Source: Macrostomum hystrix (taxonomy: Eukaryota; Platyhelminthes; Macrostomidae). Taken from it: 64,000 nt of DNA. The stretch spans positions 7,183,001 through 7,247,000 of the forward strand of contig CATNEN010000007.1 of the NCBI GenBank assembly GCA_950097015.1. Reading direction: 5' to 3'. This document shows, piece by piece, positions 37,057 to 46,261 of the stretch; the stretch's first letter is position 1; each line of letters opens with the position of its first letter. The notes beneath the pieces were generated by a model. It saw only the letters and a program-made list of their open reading frames with translations. It ran no database searches and had not been told where the DNA came from. The translations under genes were made by a program, and so were the position numbers.

Positions 37057-37577
37057 CTAAAAGAATGGAAATTGTAAAGCTTGCCTGCTAACTGGCTGCT
37101 GAAGTGGACAAGCAGACAGGCCTGGCAGATTGATTGATGGCACAGTTGGACTGGCGAGGCGAATGGGGACGGCTTTATGTGAGGATAATGGGAAAATGCG
37201 GAGAAAAGTCTGACCACAAGGGAGCCTCTGAATTGCTTTTGAGTGGCTTTCCGCCCATCGGCATTTGCTCTTTACCGCGTAGCTGGGGAATTAGATGTGC
37301 GTCACCGATTCTGCCATTCTTATAGTTTATCCCGATTCGCCGTAGCTTAACGTGCGAGTTCTGCCCATGCTTGCATTTCCCATTACTGGGTCCGTAAGCC
37401 TGCAGTTGACGGGGAAAATCCAACCCAGAGACTGACTAGAGAAACGCAGGCTTTAGAATCAGCAGGTTAATAATTATACATTGAATCCTCTGCTAGATAA
37501 ATCCCATCTCAAGTGAGCTCGAGTTCTAAGATCGTCTCAAATCAATGCGGGAATAGTAACGGAATAGAAATGAGACT
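37057..37577. other. Spacer, no gene seen
   Basis: Unique sequence; short overlapping frames only. Confidence 0.5.
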
Positions 37578-37766
37578 CAGCCGTAGCTATTGCTCGGCGC
37601 TAACAAAGGCTGCGTACAGCTGTTCAGTCCACGCCACACCCCATCCAATTTCTACTGATAAAAGTGATATTTTTTAGTCATGCTCAAAGAAATGAATTGC
37701 TTTGTTTGGGCTGAGATTCGAACTCCCGACGGTCAGAGTTACTAAACTCTGATCCATCTGCATCAA
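37578..37766 (-). mobile_element. Diverged SINE family 1 copy
   Basis: Reverse-strand family-1 landmarks: ggctgcgtacagctgttcag, then a tRNA-like head complement with agattcgaactcccgacggt. The central part is deleted or diverged. No target duplication recognised. Confidence 0.65.
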
Positions 37767-38554
37767 AACTCTATTTATAGAATCCCTCGTACGGGAAATA
37801 CCTGCTAAAGTTCTTCTCCTATCCATCTCAGAAATCCATTGCGTAAATCCAAAATCGAAAATCTACCCCAAATACTCGTACTTCGTAGCGCACTTGAGTC
37901 TTAAAAAATCCTAATTTGTGTCCCAAAACCTGTCAATGCAAGCTTTCAGTATAGTCTATGCTCAGACCCGATCCATCCAAGCTCACTGCTCAATCAGAGA
38001 ATTCCCTTCTCTTTAGTAGGGCATGAGTCCATGCTCACATGGCTAACCTTATCATCATCAAAGAGAGACGCCGATCGAGCCAAAAACGAAGCATTCGATG
38101 ATGAGTCCGGGAGGCTGCGAGCGACACCTCGGAAGTTGGAAGATTCGATTTCCCGATCCTCACCGACCCCTCTCGTTCCCGATCGGAGTCGGACCAGACA
38201 AGAACTTCAAGACACGATCGCTGTTTGAGCACACTTCGGTTCTCTGGAGAGGCCTGGATATAATAGAATCCAGCGGCATCTATAATCAAGTTTTTTGCGA
38301 TAATTCTCCCCGCATTCTAACTTAATAATGGGAATCTCTATGGAGCTGGGGACACTTCACTTACAAGGAAGTACGAGGCTGATATCGCTTTCCACTCAGA
38401 ACTTTAATTACCCGCAAGACCTTGAATCAAGGATCACCTTGATCCAACTGAACAATCCAGCTCAGAATAATTTATCTTTGCAGCGCCTTGACTAGTTCTC
38501 ATGTGAATACCTGGGCTGTCCAGGTAGAATAGAATAGAAATGATACCTAACTCA
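37767..38554. other. Spacer, no gene seen
   Basis: Unique sequence. Several overlapping 65-85-codon frames near 38030-38330 on both strands lack recognisable domains. Confidence 0.45.
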
Positions 38555-38565
38555 GCTGGGTTGGG

Positions 38566-38929
38566 AGGAGGGTGAGTGGCAGAGTGGTTAACGCGTTTGC
38601 CTCTCGCACCAAAGTGCCTGAGCTCGATTCCGCGGCGAGGCCGCATTCATTCGGGGCGCAGCCGCGGAGAGAAGTCTTGGGTGTTTGTCGTGCAATTTAC
38701 GCCCTTGAGGGCCAACCTCCATGGCATAGTGAAAGTGTACACTGCCTGACGATGAGAAAGTCAGGGCAGATCTTCGAGCTTTTGCCTGCATACGGTATCT
38801 GTGTGCGTGTGTGCTCAGGAGTCAGTGGAATGGGCAGAATTGCCTCCTCGCTAGCTCCGGGTCTAGTGTCACCAAATGATGTGCCATTGCCCGCAGCCCT
38901 CCTGCAAATATTCGCATATTGTATATTCC
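38566..38929 (+). mobile_element. tRNA-derived SINE, family 2, copy B, with 11-bp target duplication
   Basis: Matches the copy at 28694-29044: head gagtggcagagtggttaacg, B-box-like gagctcgattccg, body ttcggggcgcagccgcggag. The 11-bp direct repeat GCTGGGTTGGG occurs at 38555-38565 and 38930-38940, directly bordering the element, as expected for LINE-driven retroposition. Confidence 0.92.
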
Positions 38930-38940
38930 GCTGGGTTGGG

Positions 38941-39140
38941 CGCATTAAAAGGCTGTGTACAACTGTTCAGTCCATGGAGTGGGAAGCCGCCACCCCCGAC
39001 CTCCACCTCCACCTCTACCTCCACCTTCGAGCGCACTGCTGCTACACCTATTTACGACTGCGTGAGCACAAGCAAATGGGAATTGAATCGAATTTCGTAC
39101 TGCTCAACTGAGGTACGAACCATCGACCTCTCGTAAAAAG
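38941..39140 (-). mobile_element. Possible degraded SINE family 1 fragment
   Basis: Begins with ggctgtgtacaactgttcag then tccatgga, the reverse of the family-1 body, directly after the family-2 target duplication. The rest is too diverged to be sure. Confidence 0.35.
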
Positions 39141-40792
39141 CTCCAAAGTTTGTACTACAAGCTGGACACAAAAAATTCTGCGGTGCATCACAATTTTGTG
39201 TACTGTCTGAACAGAAACATCAGCCTTCTTTAGTATCGAGTTAATCAAGAAATTTGTCAGCACGGAAATGCGATACACTGGATACTTGAGCACGCTGTCT
39301 GTGGGTCTCATCTGAATTATCCAAGCGGTTCAGGAGCTTCGTGTGAATGAAGGGACCGGCCAACAAGGCTGCATGAGGCCGGCACTCTCTGTATGGCGGC
39401 TATTTGGCAGGCTTGAGTGCCAATTATTATGCTAATTAAGGCTCTGCCGAGTTCATCCTTCATCCATCTGTAGCTGTAACTCCCGCTGGAATTAGCATAA
39501 CAGAATTCTTGCGAGTTGCTGTCCGTGTCCGACGGGGAGCCGTATTTCAGGCAATTGTCAATCTGAAATGCACTCCAACGTCAAATTCTGGTGTAGATTC
39601 TCAAGCCATGGACAAAAATATCATAAATTCATAAATTCAGGGAACTTAATTTGTTTTTTAGCTAAAATAGCTTTGAAATAGCAAAAAACTGCATTCGAAA
39701 TTTCCATTGAAGAAGACAATCTGCAGACTCTCTGATAGTTGCTGCGATAGGTCGATGAGGATTTGCTCGCCAATGCACCAGCTGTCAATCAATCCTGCCG
39801 CCGCTGCCGCGCACCTCATCATTCTGCCATTCCGCCGAGGACGCCGATCGATGAGGATCTCACTCATCCGGAGCAAGCCGAATATCGACTCCAAATCCCA
39901 TAAGTGCAATGCCATATTTTGTTCCTCTTCCTGCCGCCCACACACACAATGCCACGATAGTCTATAAGTCCCCATAACTGTGCACCTATGCGCAGGGATT
40001 GAAAGCAGTGCAGTGCCACCATTTTATTCCCGTTAATGCCCCAGTTAATGCCCGTATCTGACAGGCGTCTGGTTCTGGGGGCCGCCAGCAGCTCCTAGGC
40101 CCTCTTTTTCTGGGGCGGAAGAAAGAAGCTTTTTTGCCCCCCGCCCATCCGTTGGCTTACCGAATAGCAGCTGAGCAGACGGAGTTGAACTCAAGCCGGA
40201 GTCCGGCGGACAAATGCCTGCTTCTCAGCCAGGCCCTGAGCCGATCTGCTGCTTGAGCTGAGTCGGCTTGGGATTTTAGCCCCTTTGCAGCCTTCATGGG
40301 GCAGTGAATCAAATTCGACCGCCAGTCCCACCCTGTTAGGAGAAAGGGGAAAAATGGTCCCCGGGCCCGAGTCGCATCCAGTCGTGTTCCCGTCGTGTTT
40401 GGCCCTACCAATTCCCAGTCTCTGCGACTTCTCTCCCCAGAGAAGTGGCGGGCAGAGATTCGGAGCTTTCACAAAAAAGAGAGAGAAGAAATTTGGGAGC
40501 GAGATGTGTGTTACGAGTGGCGGACAACCCAGCGACCGGGGCTACGTCAAATTAGGGATTTTATCTTCGAGTTGCCGAGAGAGGGGTAGAGATGGGAGAA
40601 ACTAGAGGCCATAGAGGCGGTTAGGAACGTCCAATCTCTTAACATAGAACCTGGAGAGACAACTCGAGGCCGAGACCCCATTTTCCGGACCAGTGTATAG
40701 ACTAGATATATAGATATCCACAGGCCAGATGTAAAAAATATTTGTCTGTTCTTTTGGTTCCTATGGCAGAGAAAGTGCGCGTCCGAGGTCTT
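39141..40792. other. Intergenic region, no gene seen
   Basis: Mixed composition. A - strand frame at 39658-39975 (105 codons) and frames at 40157-40605 have no recognised domain and no supported splice sites. Confidence 0.4.
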
Positions 40793-40801
40793 TGTGCCAT
40801 A

Positions 40802-41106
40802 ATTAATTGAATAATTGATTACACCTGCCCCAATCGGGCCAGGTGTGCAGCCGACAGCACAGCCGCAGCTATTGCGCGGCGCATCTGAAGGCTGCGTACA
40901 GCTGTTCAGTCCATGGACGGGGGGACGCCACACCCACCCTCAATTATCCCAGCTAATGCTGGTACCAATTTAACAGCTGGGTGAACTGAAGCAATGCAGA
41001 GTTATGTGTCCTGCTAAAGGACTCAAATTGTTTCAGTGGAGTCGAGAATCGAACCCCCGACCTTCAAGTCGTAAGTCCAACGCCCTAACCACTAGGCTAC
41101 AACCTC
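40802..41106 (-). mobile_element. tRNA-derived SINE, family 1, copy C (reverse)
   Basis: Full-length reverse copy of the 60838-61140 element: tail ttaattgaataattgatt, body ctgttcagtccatgga and gctgggtgaactgaagcaat, head complement gaatcgaacccccgacct and accactaggctacaacctc. The direct repeat TGTGCCATA lies at 40793-40801 before it and at 41279-41287, beyond the 15-bp array that follows, so SINE and array share one insertion scar. Confidence 0.92.
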
Positions 41107-41275
41107 CTTGGCAACAACCCCCTTGGCTACAACCTCCTTGGCTACAACCGCCTTGGCTACAACCTCCTTGGCAACAACCCCCTTGGCTACAACCTCCTTG
41201 GCTACAACCTCCTTGGCTACAACCTCCTTGGCTACAACCTCCTTGGCTACAACCTCCTTGGCTACAACCTCCTCT
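41092..41275. repeat. 15-bp minisatellite grown from the SINE head
   Basis: About 12 copies of ccttggctacaacct. The unit is the reverse of the first bases of the family-1 SINE (aggttgtagcc plus four bases), continuous with copy C and lying inside its target duplication. Confidence 0.95.
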
Positions 41276-41287
41276 TTATGTGCCATA

Positions 41288-41895
41288 GACACCAAAAGAA
41301 CAGAAAAAGAACTGAACAGAAAAACGTGCTTAATCTACAGATATCGATAGCACATTTTTAGTCCGATCGTTTCAGGCCTGTGAACTGTTTGAATTGCGAT
41401 TTACCAGACAAACAGTGAGATAGGGTGCTCCTACTTTAAAAGTTTACTAGTTAATTTGATAGGTATTGAAGCTTAGAAGAGATTTAGAACAAAAGCGGAT
41501 TTAATTAGCAAGAGGAAAAAATACACAGAAACTCATTGCAGTGATTTTTTCTTTGAAGTGATCCTTGAACACAGAAAAGTTCTATCGATGCAGCAACTTT
41601 ATTTTATAAGATAGAAAATTATCATGACTAATTATGTAAACAAATACACAAAATATTATACTCGTTTCGATTTTGATTAGTACTTTGCTATAATTTGGAT
41701 TCATCTAGTTAAATAGCACTGTGTTAAAAATTGATCTAATTAAATAGAAGTATGCATCAAGAGCCATAATTCACTTATCGGATCGAATTTTGACTTTTAT
41801 TGTTGTAGCCTCTGTGTGTAACATCAAAATAGAGCAGAATATTCTTTGTACAAGATCTTACATCAACTACGGAAACACACTACTATACTATAAGT
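41288..41895. other. AT-rich flank left of the Polinton, no gene seen
   Basis: Unique AT-rich host DNA. No coding signal. Confidence 0.55.
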
Positions 41896-41901
41896 AGAAG
41901 G
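41896..41901 (+). repeat. Polinton target-site duplication, left (AGAAGG)
   Basis: AGAAGG directly precedes the terminal AGTAGTATGC; the same six bases follow the other terminus at 57335-57340. Six-base duplications are the rule for Polinton integrases. Confidence 0.95.
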
Positions 41902-42348
41902 AGTAGTATGCAAGAGGGGGCTTCTAGGACAAAAATAATCGCAGCCTCCATTATCCACAAACCATTACTTTTATTATTCCCGAAGAGATCAGGAAAAAAA
42001 GGGTCCCCGCCTCTCTCTAAAAAACTCCGTCTCTATATTCTAAATTCTCTACTTTTAATATTCCACATCAGTTTGTGAGTTGAATATCTAGGACAAAAAT
42101 TATCGCAGCCTCCTTAATGCACAAACCATTACCTTTATTCTTCCCGAAGAACCCCCGCCAATAAAAAACCTGTCTCTACAGTTTGTGAGTTGCACATCTT
42201 GGACAAAAAAAATTATCGCAGCCACTCCCTAAGAGATCATGCACAAAATAGCGAAGCTGCAAAAAGCGTGCCAAGACAATCAAATTAGCACTAAAATCCC
42301 ATTCCCAAAACTCAAGACCCCAAACCTTGGGTGCTCATCCTCCGAAAA
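41902..42348 (+). repeat. Polinton left terminal inverted repeat
   Basis: About 447 bp, matching the reverse complement of 56900-57334. The outer ~95 bp are identical, then scattered substitutions and indels appear, heaviest in the middle. It contains internal repeats: ggacaaaaattatcgcagcc-type blocks at about 41933, 42089 and 42203, the first two followed by caaaccattac and ttcccgaaga. Confidence 0.95.
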
Positions 42349-42691
42349 TGCTGATAACTTAAACTTGTAGTACTTCGACAGCAAGAAAGCGATCTACTCG
42401 CATTTTTTTTGGTTCAATGAAGTTCCCGATCGGAATTTCTGAGCAAGGCTGAGGTGGTTGGACAGATTTTTTAACTTCTTTTAGGAAGAGCACATGTAAT
42501 TCTTCCAATAGATTAAAAATATGCTTTGCGCAATTTATTATTGGCTGGTATTAAATTAAAAAATAGAGCTGATTATTGAGAGTGTGGGTTGTGTCCAATA
42601 AGGAAGTTCCCCCGATTAAGCTGCATATAAATTGCTACCATCGAGTAGTTGTCATTCTATGCTTCGACAACAGTCTTCTTGAACGTAGAGA
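42349..42691 (+). promoter_or_regulatory. Polinton leader with TATA box before the first gene
   Basis: Non-coding. GCATATAAATTGC places TATAAAT at 42626-42632, 60 bp before the ATG at 42692, a plausible spacing for a polymerase II start. Nothing else supported. Confidence 0.5.
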
Positions 42692-43456
42692 ATGGCATCC
42701 ACATCAAAAGCAAAGTCAGTGGCGCGAATCCAGGCATCTTTAGAGAAGGTGAAAAAAAAGAACCAAGCATCTCTTACGATGGCTCTTGCGGGCTTGGCCG
42801 AAATCGATCGAGAGCGTTTGCTACAAACGCTGCAACTTTTGGACAGCAGCACAGAAGAGAAGGAAAAAGACCCAACACCAAGGAAGAAGGAGGAAACAAG
42901 CGAATCCATCCGGTTTCTGACCAACCTCAAGGTGAAGTTGGAACAGTTCGAAGGCGAAAAAGTTGAAATCAAAACAAACTTTCGCAACTGTCGCGAGATT
43001 CTCACCCAACCCATTACTGAAAATACATCACCAACCGAGCTTCTTCGCCGCTTTCAAGAGCTAACGCAATTTATGGCGGATGTCGATGTACTTCGGACAA
43101 TGGCGATGTTCCGAAAAGCTGAAATCATCACTTGGATGTTGAGAAGCGAAAGTCGTGAATCCGTAATGGAAAAAACGAAGCTGACATCGGCCTACATAAG
43201 CAGACTTCGAATGTTCTACGAATTTGCGCTGCTGTACCCAGCGCTCGTCTACACCGGTTACTCGTTCGAGACGCTTCTGCATCACAAGAAGACAATCGAG
43301 CAGGAGGCGGACAACAATGAAAACTTCAGGTGTAAGATCATGATAAACCTGTCATCGGCCTTCGAGTATGAGAAGGATGACATGGAAGTCGAAGCAGATC
43401 CAGAGCTAGCGCTTACACCGCTGGCACAGGAAGTCCAGCAGAAGTTGAACTGCTAA
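42692..43456 (+). CDS. Polinton orphan protein, 254 aa, function unknown
   Basis: First gene from the left terminus, under a TATA box. I do not recognise the family. It is charged and predicted helical: a basic N-terminus (KAKSVARIQASLEKVKKKNQ) suited to a coiled coil, an acidic-Ser/Lys linker near residues 53-70, then a compact region at about 125-200 with TMAMFRKAEIITWML, KLTSAYISRLRMFYEFALLY and YTGYSFETLL. The last part could form a helix-turn-helix-like bundle. The C-tail is acidic. It lies apart from the capsid cluster, so a regulatory or replication accessory role is possible but unproven. Confidence 0.8.
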   Translation: MASTSKAKSVARIQASLEKVKKKNQASLTMALAGLAEIDRERLLQTLQLLDSSTEEKEKDPTPRKKEETSESIRFLTNLKVKLEQFEGEKVEIKTNFRNCREILTQPITENTSPTELLRRFQELTQFMADVDVLRTMAMFRKAEIITWMLRSESRESVMEKTKLTSAYISRLRMFYEFALLYPALVYTGYSFETLLHHKKTIEQEADNNENFRCKIMINLSSAFEYEKDDMEVEADPELALTPLAQEVQQKLNC

Positions 43457-43564
43457 TAAGAACTTTTGAAATGCCAGAATTTTTGAAGTGACAATTTTTG
43501 ATTTAAATTTTGGTAGAAGAATTTCCTCGAAAATTAAATGATGCGCTTCAAAACATACAAATAA

Positions 43565-44060
43565 AAAGTGTTCAAAACGATTCAAATTTATTATTTGAAG
43601 ATTTGAATTTGTTCTTTGAAGATTCAAATTTATTATTTGACGATTTAGATTTCTTCCTTGAAGATTCAAAGATAATAAGCTACCTAATTATGCGTTTGAA
43701 GATTCAAAGATAATAAGCTACCTAATTATGCGTTTGAATATTCAAAGATAATAAGCTACCTAATTATGCGTTTGAATATTCAAAGATAATAAGCTACCTA
43801 ATTATGCGTTTGAAGATTCAAAGATAATGAGCTACCTAATTATGCGTTTGAAGATTCAAAGATAATAAGCTACCTAATTATGCGTTTGAAGATTCAAAGA
43901 TAATGAGCTACCTAATTATGCGTTTGAAGATTCAAAGATAATGAGCTACCTAATTATGCGTTTGAAGATTCAAAGATAATGAGCTACCTAATTATGCATT
44001 TGAAGATTCAAATTTGTTCTTTGAAGATTCAAATTTGTTCTTTGAAGATTCAAATACGAG
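43565..44060. repeat. 38-bp array inside the Polinton with TTTGAA/TTCAAA dyads
   Basis: At 43655-44010 about nine copies of a 38-bp unit contain tacctaattatgcgtttgaa and gattcaaagataat. The edges (43565-43665, 44005-44060) carry 21-bp units such as ttctttgaagattcaaat. Nearly every unit holds the dyad TTTGAA-GA-TTCAAA or the perfect palindrome TTTGAATATTCAAA. A 67-codon frame across the edge is incidental. Confidence 0.92.
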
Positions 44061-44185
44061 TATTCTTAAGCAACAAGAAAAATCGGATTCGAACCACAGG
44101 CTAAAAGTTTGCAACTGCATGCCAACCACACGCCATACCAAATATGCCAGCGAGCGATCTCTAGCCAGTTCGATGGAACTCCTAT

Positions 44186-44644
44186 TTAGCCTGCAAATGT
44201 GGGTTCTGCCTTCTCAACCCCCAGCTCTTTCAGCAGTCTTCCCAGTTCTTTATTTGGCGCATTCAATATAAAGCCAATTCCACCAAGCCCCAACCCCAAC
44301 TTTGTCTTACCAAAAATAACAGCTTTAACTAGTTTCCGAGCGATCGATTCCCTCCACCCGCTTGAAGCCCCCATATTGTCTAGCATTCTGAGCATTTCTT
44401 TGTCCCAGCGAGTCTTCTCCTCTGGAAAATCCCTATACTTAATATCATGCCACATGCAGACAGAGTCTAGCTCGTTCACAGGCTCATGCCCAGGATTTGG
44501 ATTATTGTTTTTATCTAGCTGTATTTCAAGCGGATTCAAAGGCCCGCAATATTTGTAGCCGGGAATTGTCCAGCCTTTGTTTGGATGAGGAAGCTTTTCT
44601 ACCAGTCCATGTGAGTCTAAGTTTCCACCAAAGCGTTGCATCAT
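44186..44644 (-). CDS. Phospholipase A2-like protein of the Polinton
   Basis: 152 residues. It carries the viral type PLA2 signature: a calcium-loop-like GYKYCGPLNPL (29-39), then EPVNELD (54-60) and the catalytic-type VCMWHDIKY with His66-Asp67. Parvovirus VP1 enzymes show the same order Y.GP.N.L..G.P.N..D....HD..Y and use it to cross endosomal membranes; in a Polinton it suggests a membrane-breaching step of a virion. A Gly-rich stretch (GKTKLGLGLGGIGF) follows. Divergent from the integrase gene, with a 26-bp AT-rich gap. Starts at tandem ATGs (44644 or 44641). Confidence 0.82.
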   Translation of the reverse strand: MMQRFGGNLDSHGLVEKLPHPNKGWTIPGYKYCGPLNPLEIQLDKNNNPNPGHEPVNELDSVCMWHDIKYRDFPEEKTRWDKEMLRMLDNMGASSGWRESIARKLVKAVIFGKTKLGLGLGGIGFILNAPNKELGRLLKELGVEKAEPTFAG

Positions 44645-44670
44645 TTTTATAAAAAATTAAATAAAAAATA

Positions 44671-45660
44671 ATGGCAGATCAGAAACTTCAAAAGCTCTAC
44701 TACAGTGACAAAGGATTCTTTGTAGGAAAAAATGCTGTCACCAAACTCGCAGAACTAAGTAATGAATCAAAACAAACAGTTGAAAGATGGCTCTCTAAGC
44801 AAGCAGTTTACCAAGTCTATTTCCCACCTGTTAAATTTACAAGACCTCACTTTAACATCTATAAACCTAATGAAGCGCACCAAGCAGATCTTCTGTTTCT
44901 CCCCAATGACTCAGGCTACAAGTATGCGCTCACTGTTATAGACATTGCCTCCAGATATAAAGAAGCCAGACCGCTTAAGACTAAGAAGTCAGAAGCAGTT
45001 GCAGCTGCCCTCCAAGACATTTACAAAAACTCACCGCTCACACACCCGCAAACCTTTATGACTGATCCCGGCAAAGAATTCATGGGGGCAGTCAAATCCC
45101 TTATGGAAAAGAACAATACGAAAATGCGCTACGGAAGAACTGAGCTCCATAGAGACCAGGCTTTTGTTGAAAGATTCAATCTAACTCTAGCAAAGAGACT
45201 TTTCACAAAGCAGACAGCTGAAGAGCTGAAACTAAAAAGTGGCCAATACTATACCAAGTGGACAGAAAGACTCCCCGCAGTAATAAGTCAGCTGAACAAT
45301 GAAGTATCTCGAATGACAAACCTGAAACCAAATACTGCCATCAAACAAGACACAGTTGAATCAAAACATCCAATCGCCCAATTCCCAATTCCAAAGCTCC
45401 CTGGCGTTTATTCTCCGGAAATTCTTACTAACTCTGAATTCGTTCGCTTCCTTTACTTACCAGGAGAGCTGGAGAAGGACACAAAGAGAAGAGCAACAGA
45501 CCCATACTTTAGTCTTGATGTACATAAGATAAACAGGCATTTCACATCAGCATCCGGTGATTACTATTTTCTATCCCAAGACTTTAATTCAAAAGCCCCC
45601 ACACGATCATTCACAAGGGCTGAGCTTCTAGTGATTCCACATGACACAGAAATAAATTAA
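44671..45660 (+). CDS. INT: Polinton integrase (retroviral-type, DDE)
   Basis: 329 residues, rve-family integrase that joins the element's ends to target DNA with a 6-bp stagger, matching the AGAAGG duplication. The DDE core shows Asp73 (HQADLLFL), Asp132 (FMTDPGKEF) and Glu167 (RDQAFVERFN), spacing D-x34-E. The N-terminal part has a helix-turn-helix-like segment (SNESKQTVERWLSKQ). The C-terminal region has the SH3-like end FTRAELLVIP; no chromodomain is seen. Complete, ATG at 44671. It shares a short divergent spacer with the PLA2-like gene. Confidence 0.96.
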   Translation: MADQKLQKLYYSDKGFFVGKNAVTKLAELSNESKQTVERWLSKQAVYQVYFPPVKFTRPHFNIYKPNEAHQADLLFLPNDSGYKYALTVIDIASRYKEARPLKTKKSEAVAAALQDIYKNSPLTHPQTFMTDPGKEFMGAVKSLMEKNNTKMRYGRTELHRDQAFVERFNLTLAKRLFTKQTAEELKLKSGQYYTKWTERLPAVISQLNNEVSRMTNLKPNTAIKQDTVESKHPIAQFPIPKLPGVYSPEILTNSEFVRFLYLPGELEKDTKRRATDPYFSLDVHKINRHFTSASGDYYFLSQDFNSKAPTRSFTRAELLVIPHDTEIN

Positions 45661-45677
45661 ATTTTTTTTAAAATAAA

Positions 45678-46109
45678 ATGATTGAAACCAGAACCGTGAA
45701 TAAAATCAGCCGAATTATCGACTCTAAGAAGCCAGGAGTTGTATCAATTAAAGGTGTCAAAGTCAAAGTAGATCCAATCCAGCAAATGATCCATTGTAAC
45801 AATCAAACGCACAATATCACTGATGAGAAGACAGGCGGGATTCTTCCTTTGCTAACTCTTATCCCCATCATCGCAGGTGCTCTTGGTGCTGCAGGAGGTG
45901 TAGCCGGCGGAGTTGCATCAGCTGTGAAGGCTGGCAATGACAGAGCACACCAACAAGAGATGGAGAAAATCGCTAGAGAAAAAGGAGTCAGAATCGGAAT
46001 GGGTAGTTGTGAATCTGATGAATCAGCTGATGAATCAGTCAGCAAATCAGAAATCGTTAAAGCCATCATGACACTGCATAAAGCAGGATTTACAATACTC
46101 CGGATGTGA
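45678..46109 (+). CDS. Adenovirus pX/Mu-like hydrophobic minor protein
   Basis: 143 residues, 17 bp after integrase. The core is GGILPLLTLIPIIAGALGAA followed by a glycine-rich GGVAGGVASAVKAG (53-86). It resembles the 'G-G-x-LP-x-LIP-x-I-A-A-A-I-G' module of adenovirus pX and corresponding Polinton/adintovirus proteins. The N-terminal part is basic, the C-terminal part acidic (SCESDESADESVSKSE). Likely a membrane-active or core virion component; this is inferred from the motif alone. Confidence 0.72.
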   Translation: MIETRTVNKISRIIDSKKPGVVSIKGVKVKVDPIQQMIHCNNQTHNITDEKTGGILPLLTLIPIIAGALGAAGGVAGGVASAVKAGNDRAHQQEMEKIAREKGVRIGMGSCESDESADESVSKSEIVKAIMTLHKAGFTILRM

Positions 46110-46261
46110 AAACAGAACAGAACAGAATCTGCTCTCATAACTATATTTAGCACTGTTGGTAGTAGTTTGCCATACTTTACACTTCACTTGAGGGTGACCA
46201 CCCTAAATTTTTTTTATAAAATTTTCATTAAAAATGCCTAAAGCAATTCCAGAAAAAAAAT
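46110..46261 (+). promoter_or_regulatory. AT-rich leader before the polymerase gene
   Basis: Contains a tttttttataaaattttcat element, then an ATG at 46234 that opens a 29-codon frame ending at TAA 46321-46323. That frame overlaps the polymerase frame in a different phase. The layout resembles other start sites in this element. Confidence 0.5.
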
